Shown piece after piece: positions 45,292-54,400 of a stretch of DNA of 64,000 nt. How positions within the stretch are numbered: the first letter of the stretch is position 1; the number at the start of each line of letters is the position of its first letter. Location: contig NZ_JASC01000014.1 in NCBI RefSeq assembly GCF_000622365.1, positions 1,736,001 to 1,800,000 on the forward strand, written 5' to 3'. The translations under genes and the position numbers were made by a program. This stretch comes from Sulfitobacter noctilucae (GTDB lineage: Bacteria > Pseudomonadota > Alphaproteobacteria > Rhodobacterales > Rhodobacteraceae). The notes under the pieces are model-generated. The model made no database searches. It was not told the DNA's origin and was given only the letters and a program-made list of their open reading frames with translations.

Positions 45292-47286
45292 ATGAGCCAA
45301 GCCCCCAATACCCTCCGCGAAATTACCGAAACGCCTGATTTGGGCATCACCCTGTCCGATGGATGCCGCCTTTCGGCGCGCGTCTGGATGCCCGAAGATG
45401 CGGGAGATGATCCTGTTCCTGTGATCCTCGAATACCTGCCCTACCGCAAGCGAGATGGCACCTGCGCGCGCGATGCCCTGACCCATCCATGGTTCGCGCG
45501 GCGGGGATATGCCTGCCTGCGTGTGGACATTCGCGGCAATGGCGACAGCCAAGGGGTGATGGAAGACGAATACACCCCGCAAGAACTGGCTGATGCGGTC
45601 GAAGTGATCGACTGGGTCGCAGCGCAGCCGTGGTGCAACGGCAAGGTCGGCATGATGGGGATCAGCTGGGGCGGGTTCAACGGCTTGCAGGTTGCAGCAC
45701 TTGCGCCAGACCCGCTGAAAGCTGTGATCACCTTGTGCTCTACGGTGGACCGGTTCGCGGATGACATCCACTACAAGGGCGGCTGCTTGCTGAACGAGAA
45801 CCTGGGTTGGGGGGCCACTATGTGGGCCTATTCCTCCCGCGCGCCTGACCCAGCACTGCGCGAAGACTGGCGCGAGATGTGGCGGGAGCGTCTGACGGCA
45901 GAGCCTTTCCTGCCCGCCGTTTGGCTGCGGCACCAACGGCGCGATGCCTATTGGCAGCACGGCTCGGTGATCGAAAATTTCAGTACGATCAAAGCCAAGG
46001 TACTCGCTGTAGGCGGCTGGGGCGATGCCTATAAGAACGCCGTGCCACAACTGGTCGAAGCGCTGCCGGGGGCCAAAGGGATCGTCGGGCCCTGGGTCCA
46101 CAAGTACCCGCATTTCGCCGCACCTGAACCGCGCATTGGCTTTCTACAAGAAGCGCTGCGCTGGTGGGACCGTTGGCTCAAGGATTTGGACACCGGGGTC
46201 GAGGATGACCCGGACTACCGTGCTTACCTCATGGACGGCGTGCGCCCTGCCGCGTGGTACACCGAACGCAAGGGCCGCTGGATTGCAGAGAACACAGGCG
46301 CGACCTCACACCTGCCAACCGAAACCCTGCACCTGACCGACGCAGGACTGACACCGACCGCCGGGACGTTAACGCAAACGGTGACCTCCCCTGCCCATAC
46401 AGGTGCGGCTGCGGGCGAATACTGTGCCATCTGGCTTGGCCCTGAAATGCCCGGCGACCAGCGCGGCGATGATGCGCTCTCGACCACCTTTGACAGCGAA
46501 CCGCTTGCAGCAGACATGAACATTGTCGGTGCGCCCAAGATCACGCTGGGACTTGCCGTAGATCAGCCGCAGGCACAGATCGCCGTGCGGCTGAACCACA
46601 TCCATCCCGATGGTGCCGCCACGCGGATCACCTACGGCGTGTTGAACCTCTCCCACAGACACTCCGCCGCTGACCCCACTCCGATGACACCGGGCAGAAC
46701 GGAAGAGATTACGCTTGCGCTTGATCACATCGCCTACCGCGTGCCGGCAGGGCACCGCCTGCGTGTTTCAATCTCCGATGCCTATTGGCCGCTGCTCTGG
46801 CCCTCGCCTTCCAAGACTGAACTTGCCCTGAGCGCAGGCAAGATTGCCCTGCCCCAACGTCCCGGTGGCAGTAACGACGAATACGCCTTCCCCCCACCCG
46901 AGGCCGCTGACCCTTGGGAAACCCAGGAACTACGCCCCGAATCCCATATCAGGCGACAGGAGACCGATATGGTCACGGGTGCCGTCTCGCTTGTGATCAA
47001 GGATGATTTCGGCAAGGTAAGGGACGCAGATCACGGGCTGATCGCCGGCTCTATTGCGCGCGAACGCTGGTCCATTCACCCCGACGATCCCCTGTCGGCC
47101 ACCGGTCACTGCCACTGGACCGAAGAACTGGAACGCGATGGCACTGCCCTGCGCACCGAGACCACCAGCACGATGACCAGTGACGCAACGCATTTTCACC
47201 TGACGGCGCGACTGGAGGCCTACGAGAACGATATTCTGATCTATGAGCGCGATGTTACGGACAGGATTCCACGCGATAATCTGTAA
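45292..47286 (+). CDS. CocE/NonD family hydrolase
   Basis: Serine hydrolase of the X-Pro dipeptidyl-peptidase S15/cocaine esterase type, 664 residues. The alpha/beta hydrolase N-terminal part contains LRVDIRGNGDSQG and the nucleophile elbow MGISWGGFNG (Ser125), with the histidine probably in GPWVHKYPHF. The C-terminal jelly-roll (about 350 on) is the PepX_C domain (LALDHIAYRVPAGHRLRVSI). There is no signal peptide, so it is cytosolic. It is co-oriented with the ABC importer operon 118 bases downstream and may process an imported amide or ester. Substrate unknown. Confidence 0.85.
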   Translation: MSQAPNTLREITETPDLGITLSDGCRLSARVWMPEDAGDDPVPVILEYLPYRKRDGTCARDALTHPWFARRGYACLRVDIRGNGDSQGVMEDEYTPQELADAVEVIDWVAAQPWCNGKVGMMGISWGGFNGLQVAALAPDPLKAVITLCSTVDRFADDIHYKGGCLLNENLGWGATMWAYSSRAPDPALREDWREMWRERLTAEPFLPAVWLRHQRRDAYWQHGSVIENFSTIKAKVLAVGGWGDAYKNAVPQLVEALPGAKGIVGPWVHKYPHFAAPEPRIGFLQEALRWWDRWLKDLDTGVEDDPDYRAYLMDGVRPAAWYTERKGRWIAENTGATSHLPTETLHLTDAGLTPTAGTLTQTVTSPAHTGAAAGEYCAIWLGPEMPGDQRGDDALSTTFDSEPLAADMNIVGAPKITLGLAVDQPQAQIAVRLNHIHPDGAATRITYGVLNLSHRHSAADPTPMTPGRTEEITLALDHIAYRVPAGHRLRVSISDAYWPLLWPSPSKTELALSAGKIALPQRPGGSNDEYAFPPPEAADPWETQELRPESHIRRQETDMVTGAVSLVIKDDFGKVRDADHGLIAGSIARERWSIHPDDPLSATGHCHWTEELERDGTALRTETTSTMTSDATHFHLTARLEAYENDILIYERDVTDRIPRDNL

Positions 47287-47341
47287 ATTTATGTTTACGA
47301 TTTCGGGTGGATTAGCGCTTGCGATGCAGGCCCAAATGCTT

Positions 47342-47362
47342 AACCTTGACTCATCAATCAAT
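47342..47362. promoter_or_regulatory. BetI-operator-like sequence before ABC importer operon
   Basis: The minus-strand reading ATTGATTGATGAGTCAAGGTT closely matches the first 17 bases of the site before betI (differences at two positions). It lies 43 bases upstream of the ABC solute-binding protein start, in an AT-rich patch that presumably holds the promoter. Shared regulation is inference. Confidence 0.35.
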
Positions 47363-47404
47363 AAAATGTGCGCAAAAGCGCGATCACCTCACGGGAGACC
47401 ACCT

Positions 47405-49009
47405 ATGAACGACCAACTGAAATCCATGACCGCTGATGTGGCCAAAGGCACGATGACGCGCCGCGAATTCGTCGGCCGCGCTGCTGCCCTCGGCGTGACA
47501 GCCGCCGTTGCAAACACCATGCTCGCAAATTCCGCACAAGCGGATGGCCATGGCACACCTGTCCGCGGCGGCATGATGAGAATCGGCTCTTCGGGCGGTG
47601 AATCCACAAACACCCAAGACCCGGCACTGACAGCATCCGAAGCACCGCTGAACAACATCCGCGCTTGGGGTGAACTGCTGGTCGAAGTCGACGCGAAAGG
47701 CGAACTCGATTACCGGATGGCCGAAAGCGTCGAAGCATCTGCGGACGCCAAACAGTGGGTTTTCAAAATCCGCAAAGGCATCCCGTTCTCCAACGGCAAG
47801 GACATGACGCCGGACGACGTGCTTAAGACGATGCAGCGCCACTCAAACGAGGAGTCGAAGTCGGGTGCCCTGGGCATCATGAAGGGCATCTCTGAGATGA
47901 AGGTCGACGGTGACAACTTCATCGTCAACCTTGACACGCCCAACGCCGACCTTCCCTTCCTGATGGCCGACTATCACCTGATGATCCAGCCCGGTGGCGG
48001 CATGGACGATCCGGGTGCCGCAATCGGTACCGGTGCCTATACGCTTGAGATTGACGAACCCGGTGTGCGCCACGCCTTCAAACGCCGTGATGATTACTGG
48101 GACGCAGATAACCGTGGTTTCGCAGATGAGATTGAACAGCTGGTGCTGAACGATGCCACCGCGCGTACCGCCGCTTTGCAGTCCGGTCAGGTCCACATTA
48201 TCAATCGCGTCGACCCCAAGGTTGCTGCCCTGCTCGACCGTGCGCCGAACCTGCGTGTTGAATCCGTCGCCGGCCGTGGCCACTATGTATTTATCGCGCA
48301 TAAAGACACCGCACCTTTCGACAACAACGACGTGATGCTTGCGCTGAAATACGCCATCAACCGCGACGAGATGGTCGACAAAATCCTGCGCGGCTATGGC
48401 ACCAAAGGCAACGACATGCCGATCAACGCGGCCTACCCGCTGTTTGACGACACCATCCCGCAGCGTGAGCACTCCATCGAAAAGGCCAAAGAGCATTACG
48501 CGAAATCCGGCCACGACGGCTCGCCAATTGTGCTGCGCGTATCCGATGGTGCCTTCCCCGGCGCGGTCGATGCCGCGGCCCTGTTCCAGCAGTCCGCGCA
48601 AGCCGCCGGTATTCCGCTGGAAATCAAGCGTGAGCCTAACGACGGGTATTGGTCCGAGGTCTGGAACGTACAACCCTTCTGCGCCTCTTACTGGGGTGGT
48701 CGTCCGGTGCAGGACCAGATGTACTCAACGGCCTACCTGTCGACCGCAGACTGGAACGACACCCGTTGGAAGCGCCCGGAGTTTGACGAAATGCTCAACG
48801 CGGCCAAGGCCGAGCTGGACAACGCCAAGCGCAAGGAAATCTATTCCAAAATGGGCCGTATGCTGAACGAAGAAGGTGGTCTGATCCTGCCGATGTTCAA
48901 CGACTTTGTGAATGGTGTGTCCAACAACATCGGCGGTTGGGCTAACGATCCGAACGGTCCTGTGATGAACAACAAATCACACATTAAATGCTGGGTGATG
49001 GACGCTTAA
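47405..49009 (+). CDS. ABC importer solute-binding protein (DppA/OppA family)
   Basis: Periplasmic binding protein, 534 residues. It has a Tat signal: TMTRREFVGRAAALGVTAAV, cleavage near NSAQA. The family-5 fold follows: ESVEASADAKQWVFKIRKGI, FSNGKDMTPDDV, YVFIAHKDTAPFDNNDVMLA, LKYAINRDEMVDKILRGYG. The start at 47405 is chosen over an earlier in-frame start because it lies directly ahead of the Tat signal and follows GGGAGACCACCT. First gene of a five-gene operon. Cargo (peptide, glycoside, polyamine or other) cannot be inferred. Confidence 0.92.
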   Translation: MNDQLKSMTADVAKGTMTRREFVGRAAALGVTAAVANTMLANSAQADGHGTPVRGGMMRIGSSGGESTNTQDPALTASEAPLNNIRAWGELLVEVDAKGELDYRMAESVEASADAKQWVFKIRKGIPFSNGKDMTPDDVLKTMQRHSNEESKSGALGIMKGISEMKVDGDNFIVNLDTPNADLPFLMADYHLMIQPGGGMDDPGAAIGTGAYTLEIDEPGVRHAFKRRDDYWDADNRGFADEIEQLVLNDATARTAALQSGQVHIINRVDPKVAALLDRAPNLRVESVAGRGHYVFIAHKDTAPFDNNDVMLALKYAINRDEMVDKILRGYGTKGNDMPINAAYPLFDDTIPQREHSIEKAKEHYAKSGHDGSPIVLRVSDGAFPGAVDAAALFQQSAQAAGIPLEIKREPNDGYWSEVWNVQPFCASYWGGRPVQDQMYSTAYLSTADWNDTRWKRPEFDEMLNAAKAELDNAKRKEIYSKMGRMLNEEGGLILPMFNDFVNGVSNNIGGWANDPNGPVMNNKSHIKCWVMDA

Positions 49010-49021
49010 GGCGGCCTGATC

Positions 49022-49978
49022 ATGCACCCCATCCTAAAACTGATAGCTCAGCGCGTTGCGCTGGGCTTGATGCTCCTCTTCGCAGCATCCATCCTTATCT
49101 TCGGCGGCACGATGATGCTGCCCGGCGACGTGGCCCAGCAAATCCTTGGCCAGTCCGCGACCCCCCAAAGTCTTGCAAACCTGCGCGAAAGCCTCGGCTT
49201 GAACGAACCCGCCATCAGCCGCTATTTCAGCTGGCTCGGCGGTTTTCTTCAAGGCGATCTGGGCACAGCCCTCACCAATGGCCGCGATATCGGCGAAAGC
49301 ATCAGTGGACGGCTGGGCAACACGCTGTTCCTGGCCTTCTGGGCGGCTGTCATTTCAGTTCCCCTGGCAATTTTCCTTGGCCTGCTGGCGGTTCGCTACA
49401 AAGACCGCATTCCTGACAAGCTGATTTCGGCGGTCACCCTCACCACCATCTCGATCCCCGAATTCATGATCGGCTATGTGTTGATCTATTGGATTTCGAT
49501 CAAACTGGGCTGGTTCTCTTCTGTCGCGATCATCAACGACAGCATGACGCTTGGCCAAAAGCTCAACGCGATTGCGATCCCCGTGATGGTGCTGACCCTT
49601 GTGGTGTTGGCGCATATGATGCGCATGACCCGGGCCGCAATTCTGAATGTGATGCAATCGGCCTATATCGAAACGGCCGAGCTTAAGGGCATGGGAATGC
49701 TCAAGATCATCCGCAAACACGCCTTTCCTAACGCCATCGCGCCCATTGTGAATGTGGTAATGCTGAACCTCGCCTACCTGGTTGTCGGGGTTGTCGTGGT
49801 CGAGGTGGTCTTTGCCTATCCTGGCATGGGGCAATACCTCGTCGACCATGTTGCCAAACGCGATGTGCCGGTGGTGCAGGCCTGCGGTCTGATCTTTGCT
49901 GCCGTCTACATCGGACTGAACCTGATCGCGGACATTGTGTCGATCCTTGCCAATCCAAGACTTCGGCACCCAAAATGA
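49022..49978 (+). CDS. ABC importer permease (DppB type)
   Basis: Inner-membrane permease of 318 residues with about six helices, opening with HPILKLIAQRVALGLMLLFA. It includes the conserved loops LGLNEPAISRYFSWLGGFLQ and the EAA motif YIETAELKGMGMLKIIRKHA followed by FPNAI, which contacts the ATPase. It begins 12 bases after the binding-protein gene and overlaps the next permease by four bases. Confidence 0.93.
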   Translation: MHPILKLIAQRVALGLMLLFAASILIFGGTMMLPGDVAQQILGQSATPQSLANLRESLGLNEPAISRYFSWLGGFLQGDLGTALTNGRDIGESISGRLGNTLFLAFWAAVISVPLAIFLGLLAVRYKDRIPDKLISAVTLTTISIPEFMIGYVLIYWISIKLGWFSSVAIINDSMTLGQKLNAIAIPVMVLTLVVLAHMMRMTRAAILNVMQSAYIETAELKGMGMLKIIRKHAFPNAIAPIVNVVMLNLAYLVVGVVVVEVVFAYPGMGQYLVDHVAKRDVPVVQACGLIFAAVYIGLNLIADIVSILANPRLRHPK

Positions 49979-50790
49979 AAAACATCCCGCTTGCCGCCCT
50001 CATCGGCCTTTTCTTCACCGGCCTCTTCTTCCTCATGGCCCTTTTCGCCCCCCTGATCGCTCCTTACGGCATGGCCGAAGTTGTGGGCGACGTTTGGGAA
50101 CCCTCCTCGAGCGAGTTCCTGCTGGGAACCGACAGCATCGGTCGCGATCTGCTGACGCGCTTGATCTATGGCGGACGCACCACGATCTTCATCGCGACCA
50201 TGGCCACTTTGCTCAGTTTTACACTCGGCTCCATCCTCGGCTTCTTTGCTGCTGTATCGGGTGGCTGGGTCGATCAGGCCATCAGCCGTTTTGTCGACCT
50301 TATCATGTCGATCCCGTCGCTCATCTTTGCCTTGGTGGTCCTGTCGGTCATGCCGACCACGACAACCATTCTGATCCTTCTGATGGGCTTGCTTGATTCC
50401 ACCCGCGTCTACCGCCTCGCGCGGGCAGTCGCCGTGGACATCACCGTGATGGACTATGTCGAAGCGGCCCGTCTGCGTGGCGAAAAGATTGGCTGGATCA
50501 TCTTTCGCGAAACGCTGCCCAACGCGCTGTCGCCGCTGGTCGCTGAAATGGGCCTGCGCTTTATCTTCGCGGTGCTCTTCATCTCGACGCTCAGCTTCCT
50601 GGGCCTTGGCGTACAGCCGCCGATGGCCGACTGGGGCGGCATCGTGAAAGAGAACAAAGAAGGCATCAACTACGGCATCCAGGCCGCGCTTTACCCGGCC
50701 TATGCCATCGCGATCCTCTGCATCTCGATCAATCTTGTGGCCGACTGGATCCTGCACCGGACAACATCCCTCAAGGGAGGACGTGGCTGA
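49975..50790 (+). CDS. ABC importer permease (DppC type)
   Basis: Second permease subunit, 271 residues, six helices. It shows the DppC pattern LLGTDSIGRDLLTRLIYGGR, the EAA loop YVEAARLRGEKIGWIIFRET, and LGLGVQPPMADWGGIVKENK. Stop and the next ATG overlap as TGATG, so permease and ATPase are translationally coupled. Confidence 0.93.
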   Translation: MKNIPLAALIGLFFTGLFFLMALFAPLIAPYGMAEVVGDVWEPSSSEFLLGTDSIGRDLLTRLIYGGRTTIFIATMATLLSFTLGSILGFFAAVSGGWVDQAISRFVDLIMSIPSLIFALVVLSVMPTTTTILILLMGLLDSTRVYRLARAVAVDITVMDYVEAARLRGEKIGWIIFRETLPNALSPLVAEMGLRFIFAVLFISTLSFLGLGVQPPMADWGGIVKENKEGINYGIQAALYPAYAIAILCISINLVADWILHRTTSLKGGRG

Positions 50791-52442
50791 TGTCAGAAGC
50801 CCCAAGCGACACCCCTCTTCTCAAAGTGCGTGGCCTCAAGATCGGCGCTACCGTCTATCCCACTGGTGAGCGCCCCCGCCCCATCGAAATCGTTCATGGG
50901 ATCGATTTTGATCTGGCACCGGGCAAGGTGCTGGGCCTGATCGGTGAATCCGGAGCTGGCAAATCCACCATCGGTCTGGCAGCGATGGCGTATGGCCGCG
51001 GAGGCGTGGAAATCACGGGTGGCGAAGTCACTGTGAACGGCCGCGACATCCTGAAATCCGGCCTGCGCGACGTGCGCAAACTGCGCGGAGGCGAGGTTAC
51101 ATATGTCTCGCAATCTGCCGCTGCGTCTTTCAATCCGGCGAAGCGGATCATGGAGCAAGTGACCGAAGCTGCGATCTTTCAGAACAAGTTCTCCAAGAAG
51201 GAAGCCGAGGAACGCGCGGTGGATCTCTTCCGCAAGCTCGGCCTGCCCGATCCCGAAAACATCGGCTCGCGCTATCCGCATCAGGTCTCGGGCGGCCAGT
51301 TGCAGCGTTGCATGACAGCCCTTGCGTTGTGTCCGCAACCCGATCTGGTGGTCTTTGACGAACCGACGACGGCCCTCGACGTGACCACCCAGATCGACGT
51401 GCTCGCAGCGATCAAGGAAGCGATCCGCGACACCGGCGTTGCCGCCCTTTATATCACCCATGACCTCGCCGTGGTGGCGCAGGTCAGCGATCACATCATG
51501 GTGCTGCAACAAGGCACAATGGTCGAATACGGCACCACCGACCAGATCATCAACGACCCGCAAGAAGAATACACGCAGGCGCTTGTCTCCGTGCGCTCTA
51601 TCAAACACATCGAGAAAGAGCCGACCGACACGCCGCTGCTGCGGGTTGAGAACATCACCGCCCGTTATCGGGGCACCGATTTTGATGTGTTGAAAGGCAT
51701 CAACGTCGAGCTTCACCCCGGTCAGACCCTCGCGATTGTTGGCGAATCCGGTTCGGGTAAATCGACGCTGGCCCGCGTCATCACCGGGCTGCTTCCGCCC
51801 TCTGACGGTACGATCACCTTCGACGGGCGCACCCTGTCGCCGGACCTGTCCACCCGCAGCCTCGAAGATCTGCGCGAGTTGCAGATGATCTATCAAATGG
51901 CCGACACCGCGATGAACCCGCGCCAGACGGTCGGCACCATCATCGGGCGTCCGCTTGAGTTTTACTTTGGCCTCAGGGGCAAGGCAAAACAGACCCGTAT
52001 CCAAGAACTGCTGGACGAGATCGAACTGGGCGAAGGGTTTCAGGACCGCTATCCGGCGGAACTGTCCGGCGGGCAGAAACAACGCGTCTGCATCGCCCGC
52101 GCGCTTGCGGCCAAACCCAAGCTGATCATCTGTGATGAGGTCACCAGCGCGCTTGATCCGCTGGTCGCGGACGGCATCCTGAAACTGCTGTTGAAGCTGC
52201 AAAAGATCGAGGATGTTTCGTTTCTTTTCATCACCCATGATCTGGCCACGGTCAAAGCCATCGCAGACAGCATCGCTGTGATGTTCCAGGGCGAAGTCGT
52301 GCGTTACGGCCCTAAATCGCAGGTCTTGTCCCCGCCCTTCGACGCCTATACCGATTTGCTTTTGTCCTCCGTCCCTGAGATGAAAATCGGCTGGCTGGAA
52401 GAGGTGATCGAACACCGCCGTATGGAGAGTGCCGGCAACTGA
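50790..52442 (+). CDS. ABC importer ATPase, fused DppD-DppF type
   Basis: The 550-residue protein carries two complete nucleotide-binding domains. The first (about 1-265) has GLIGESGAGKSTIGL, SGGQLQRCMTALALC and DLVVFDEPTTALD. The second (about 280-540) has IVGESGSGKSTLARV, LSGGQKQRVCIARALA and LIICDEVTSALDPL, where the usual DEP is DEV as in many family members. A single fused chain replaces separate D and F subunits. It energises the two upstream permeases. The phosphodiesterase gene follows after 152 bases. Confidence 0.93.
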   Translation: MSEAPSDTPLLKVRGLKIGATVYPTGERPRPIEIVHGIDFDLAPGKVLGLIGESGAGKSTIGLAAMAYGRGGVEITGGEVTVNGRDILKSGLRDVRKLRGGEVTYVSQSAAASFNPAKRIMEQVTEAAIFQNKFSKKEAEERAVDLFRKLGLPDPENIGSRYPHQVSGGQLQRCMTALALCPQPDLVVFDEPTTALDVTTQIDVLAAIKEAIRDTGVAALYITHDLAVVAQVSDHIMVLQQGTMVEYGTTDQIINDPQEEYTQALVSVRSIKHIEKEPTDTPLLRVENITARYRGTDFDVLKGINVELHPGQTLAIVGESGSGKSTLARVITGLLPPSDGTITFDGRTLSPDLSTRSLEDLRELQMIYQMADTAMNPRQTVGTIIGRPLEFYFGLRGKAKQTRIQELLDEIELGEGFQDRYPAELSGGQKQRVCIARALAAKPKLIICDEVTSALDPLVADGILKLLLKLQKIEDVSFLFITHDLATVKAIADSIAVMFQGEVVRYGPKSQVLSPPFDAYTDLLLSSVPEMKIGWLEEVIEHRRMESAGN

Positions 52443-52594
52443 TCCGCTGCCGGACTTCTACCGTACACTGACCGCCGGAGAAGCAACGGTTCATCGTGGT
52501 GACGACGCTGTCTTTTAGCGTCACTCAACTGCTTAAGCGTTGCACCTGCGCACCGGCTCATCCACCATGAGCACAGCAAAAACCGGAGCCTGCA

Positions 52595-53431
52595 ATGGAC
52601 AACAAACTTCTGCTGATCATCCTTGATGGTGTCCCCTACCGCAATTTCCGCCGGCTGTTTGGTAATTTGGAAGGCTGGGTCGACAATGGCGATGCCCGCG
52701 TCTGGAAACACCGCGCTGTGCTGCCCTCCATTTCAGCCGCCTGCTATGCGTCGATCCACACTGGCGTCGCTCCGGCAGAACATGGCTGTACCGGCAACGG
52801 CAATGTATTTCGGTTGAAACACGATGATGTTTTCGCCCAGACCCGCAAGGCAGGCGGCGTCACTGGTGCCGTCGCGCACAGCTTCTGGTCCGAGTTCTTT
52901 AACCGCCATCCCTTTGATTACGTCCGCGATATTGAATACGACGAGCCGGACAGCAGCACCATCAACCACGGTCGGTTTCATACAATGACAGGCTATGGGC
53001 TGGTCAACCAGATGACGCCCTCGGACGTCGACCTGTTCGCAACCCTGACCAACCTTTGCCTGCGCTTTGGCCTGAATTACGGGATGCTGCACACCTGCAC
53101 GCTGGACAGCATGGGCCACCGGTTTTTCCACGACTGTCAGGAAATAGATCATGCCTGCGCCGTGATGGACGAGATGCTGGCACCCTTCATCCCACAATGG
53201 CTGGCGGCGGGATACGAGGTGATCGTGACCGCCGACCACGGGCAGGACGAGCGCGGACATCACGGGGGACGTGGAGCTTTGCAGCAGGAAACTGCGCTCT
53301 ACTACTTCGGCCCCGCCGAAGGCCCGCCAGAGGATACCGTGATCGACCAGAGGCAACTGGCCCCCACGATCCTGTCACGCCTGGGTGCGGCACCCGCCAG
53401 CACGATGAAGCAAAAAAGCTTTCTGACCTAA
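52595..53431 (+). CDS. Alkaline-phosphatase-superfamily phosphodiesterase
   Basis: The 278-residue protein belongs to the type I phosphodiesterase/nucleotide pyrophosphatase group. Metal and nucleophile features are LLLIILDGVPYRNFRRL, LPSISAACYASIHTG (nucleophile Ser/Thr region), CTLDSMGHRFFHD, and VTADHGQDERGHHGG. There is no signal peptide, so it is cytosolic. It is on the same strand as the importer, 152 bases downstream, suggesting that the imported compound contains a phosphoester or phosphonate. That link is inference. Confidence 0.82.
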   Translation: MDNKLLLIILDGVPYRNFRRLFGNLEGWVDNGDARVWKHRAVLPSISAACYASIHTGVAPAEHGCTGNGNVFRLKHDDVFAQTRKAGGVTGAVAHSFWSEFFNRHPFDYVRDIEYDEPDSSTINHGRFHTMTGYGLVNQMTPSDVDLFATLTNLCLRFGLNYGMLHTCTLDSMGHRFFHDCQEIDHACAVMDEMLAPFIPQWLAAGYEVIVTADHGQDERGHHGGRGALQQETALYYFGPAEGPPEDTVIDQRQLAPTILSRLGAAPASTMKQKSFLT

Positions 53432-53449
53432 ACGGGTGACAAGCTCACC

Positions 53450-54400
53450 CTAAGCATAGGGCCAATCGCCTTTGCCGAGGGCCGCAACCCCACCGACGAC
53501 CCGATCGAAAAACCCCGCAGCCCGCGCCGACATGTTTCGTGCGCGCAGACAGGCATGGACCATACCTGCCTCGTTGAACCACACCGCCTGCCCGCCTGCG
53601 GATAGCAGCGCATCACGGTAGGCACCGCCGTCGCTGGCCAGCGGGTCACATTCTGCTGTGATCAATACAGTCGGTGGTAGGCCGCTGAAATCGCTGTCTT
53701 TCAAAGGCGCAAAACGCGGATCATTCTCATGACTTGCATCACCGCCTGACCGGACCTCGCGATAGAAATCAAGATCAGTCACCGTCAGCTGCGGGGCCTC
53801 GGCATGGGTGACATACGACCCTTGGCTCTGGTCCCCGCCCAGCCCCGGATAGATCAGCACCTGCCCGACGATCCGTCCCGCCACACGTCCCCGCGCATGG
53901 TGTGCAACAGCCGCCGCCAGATTTCCGCCCGCACTGTCGCCACACAGAACAACGACACCGCTCCGCGCGGCAGTGATCCCCACAAAAGCGGACCATGCAT
54001 CGTTGAAACACCCAGGAAAGACGGTTTCAGGTGCCAGCGCATAGTCCACTGAAATCACATCAAACCCCGTGCGAGCGCAAAGCTCTGCACATATGTCATC
54101 GTGGCTTTCCAAACCACCGACCACAAAGCCCCCGCCATGATAGTAAATCACCGTTGGCCCGACATCGCCGCTGGTGTAGTGGCGGCACGCCACCCCGCCA
54201 AAATCCACATCCTGCGATGTGACCCCGGCAGGGCGTTGGGCGTGGAACACGCGGCACATGATGTCATAGGCCGCGCGTTGATCTGCAATTGACATCTCGA
54301 CAGAATCCGGCGGATAGGCCGCATCAAGCCGCGCGATATACGCCCATGTCTCAGCGTCGATCAGCGCGGCATAATCGGGTGCGCTCAAGCGGCGTCCCAT
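53450..54400 (-). CDS. HSL-family alpha/beta hydrolase (esterase)
   Basis: The 316 residues include the hormone-sensitive lipase oxyanion motif YYHGGGFVVGGLESHDD, the nucleophile elbow LCGDSAGGNLAAAVAHHA, the acid in ITAECDPLASDG and the histidine in GMVHACLRAR. These complete the catalytic triad. Its start lies 16 bases inside the end of the acyl-CoA synthetase gene upstream, so the two are co-translated. Likely substrates are short acyl esters; the acyl-CoA synthetase could activate the released acid. Confidence 0.88.
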   Translation of the reverse strand: MGRRLSAPDYAALIDAETWAYIARLDAAYPPDSVEMSIADQRAAYDIMCRVFHAQRPAGVTSQDVDFGGVACRHYTSGDVGPTVIYYHGGGFVVGGLESHDDICAELCARTGFDVISVDYALAPETVFPGCFNDAWSAFVGITAARSGVVVLCGDSAGGNLAAAVAHHARGRVAGRIVGQVLIYPGLGGDQSQGSYVTHAEAPQLTVTDLDFYREVRSGGDASHENDPRFAPLKDSDFSGLPPTVLITAECDPLASDGGAYRDALLSAGGQAVWFNEAGMVHACLRARNMSARAAGFFDRVVGGVAALGKGDWPYA

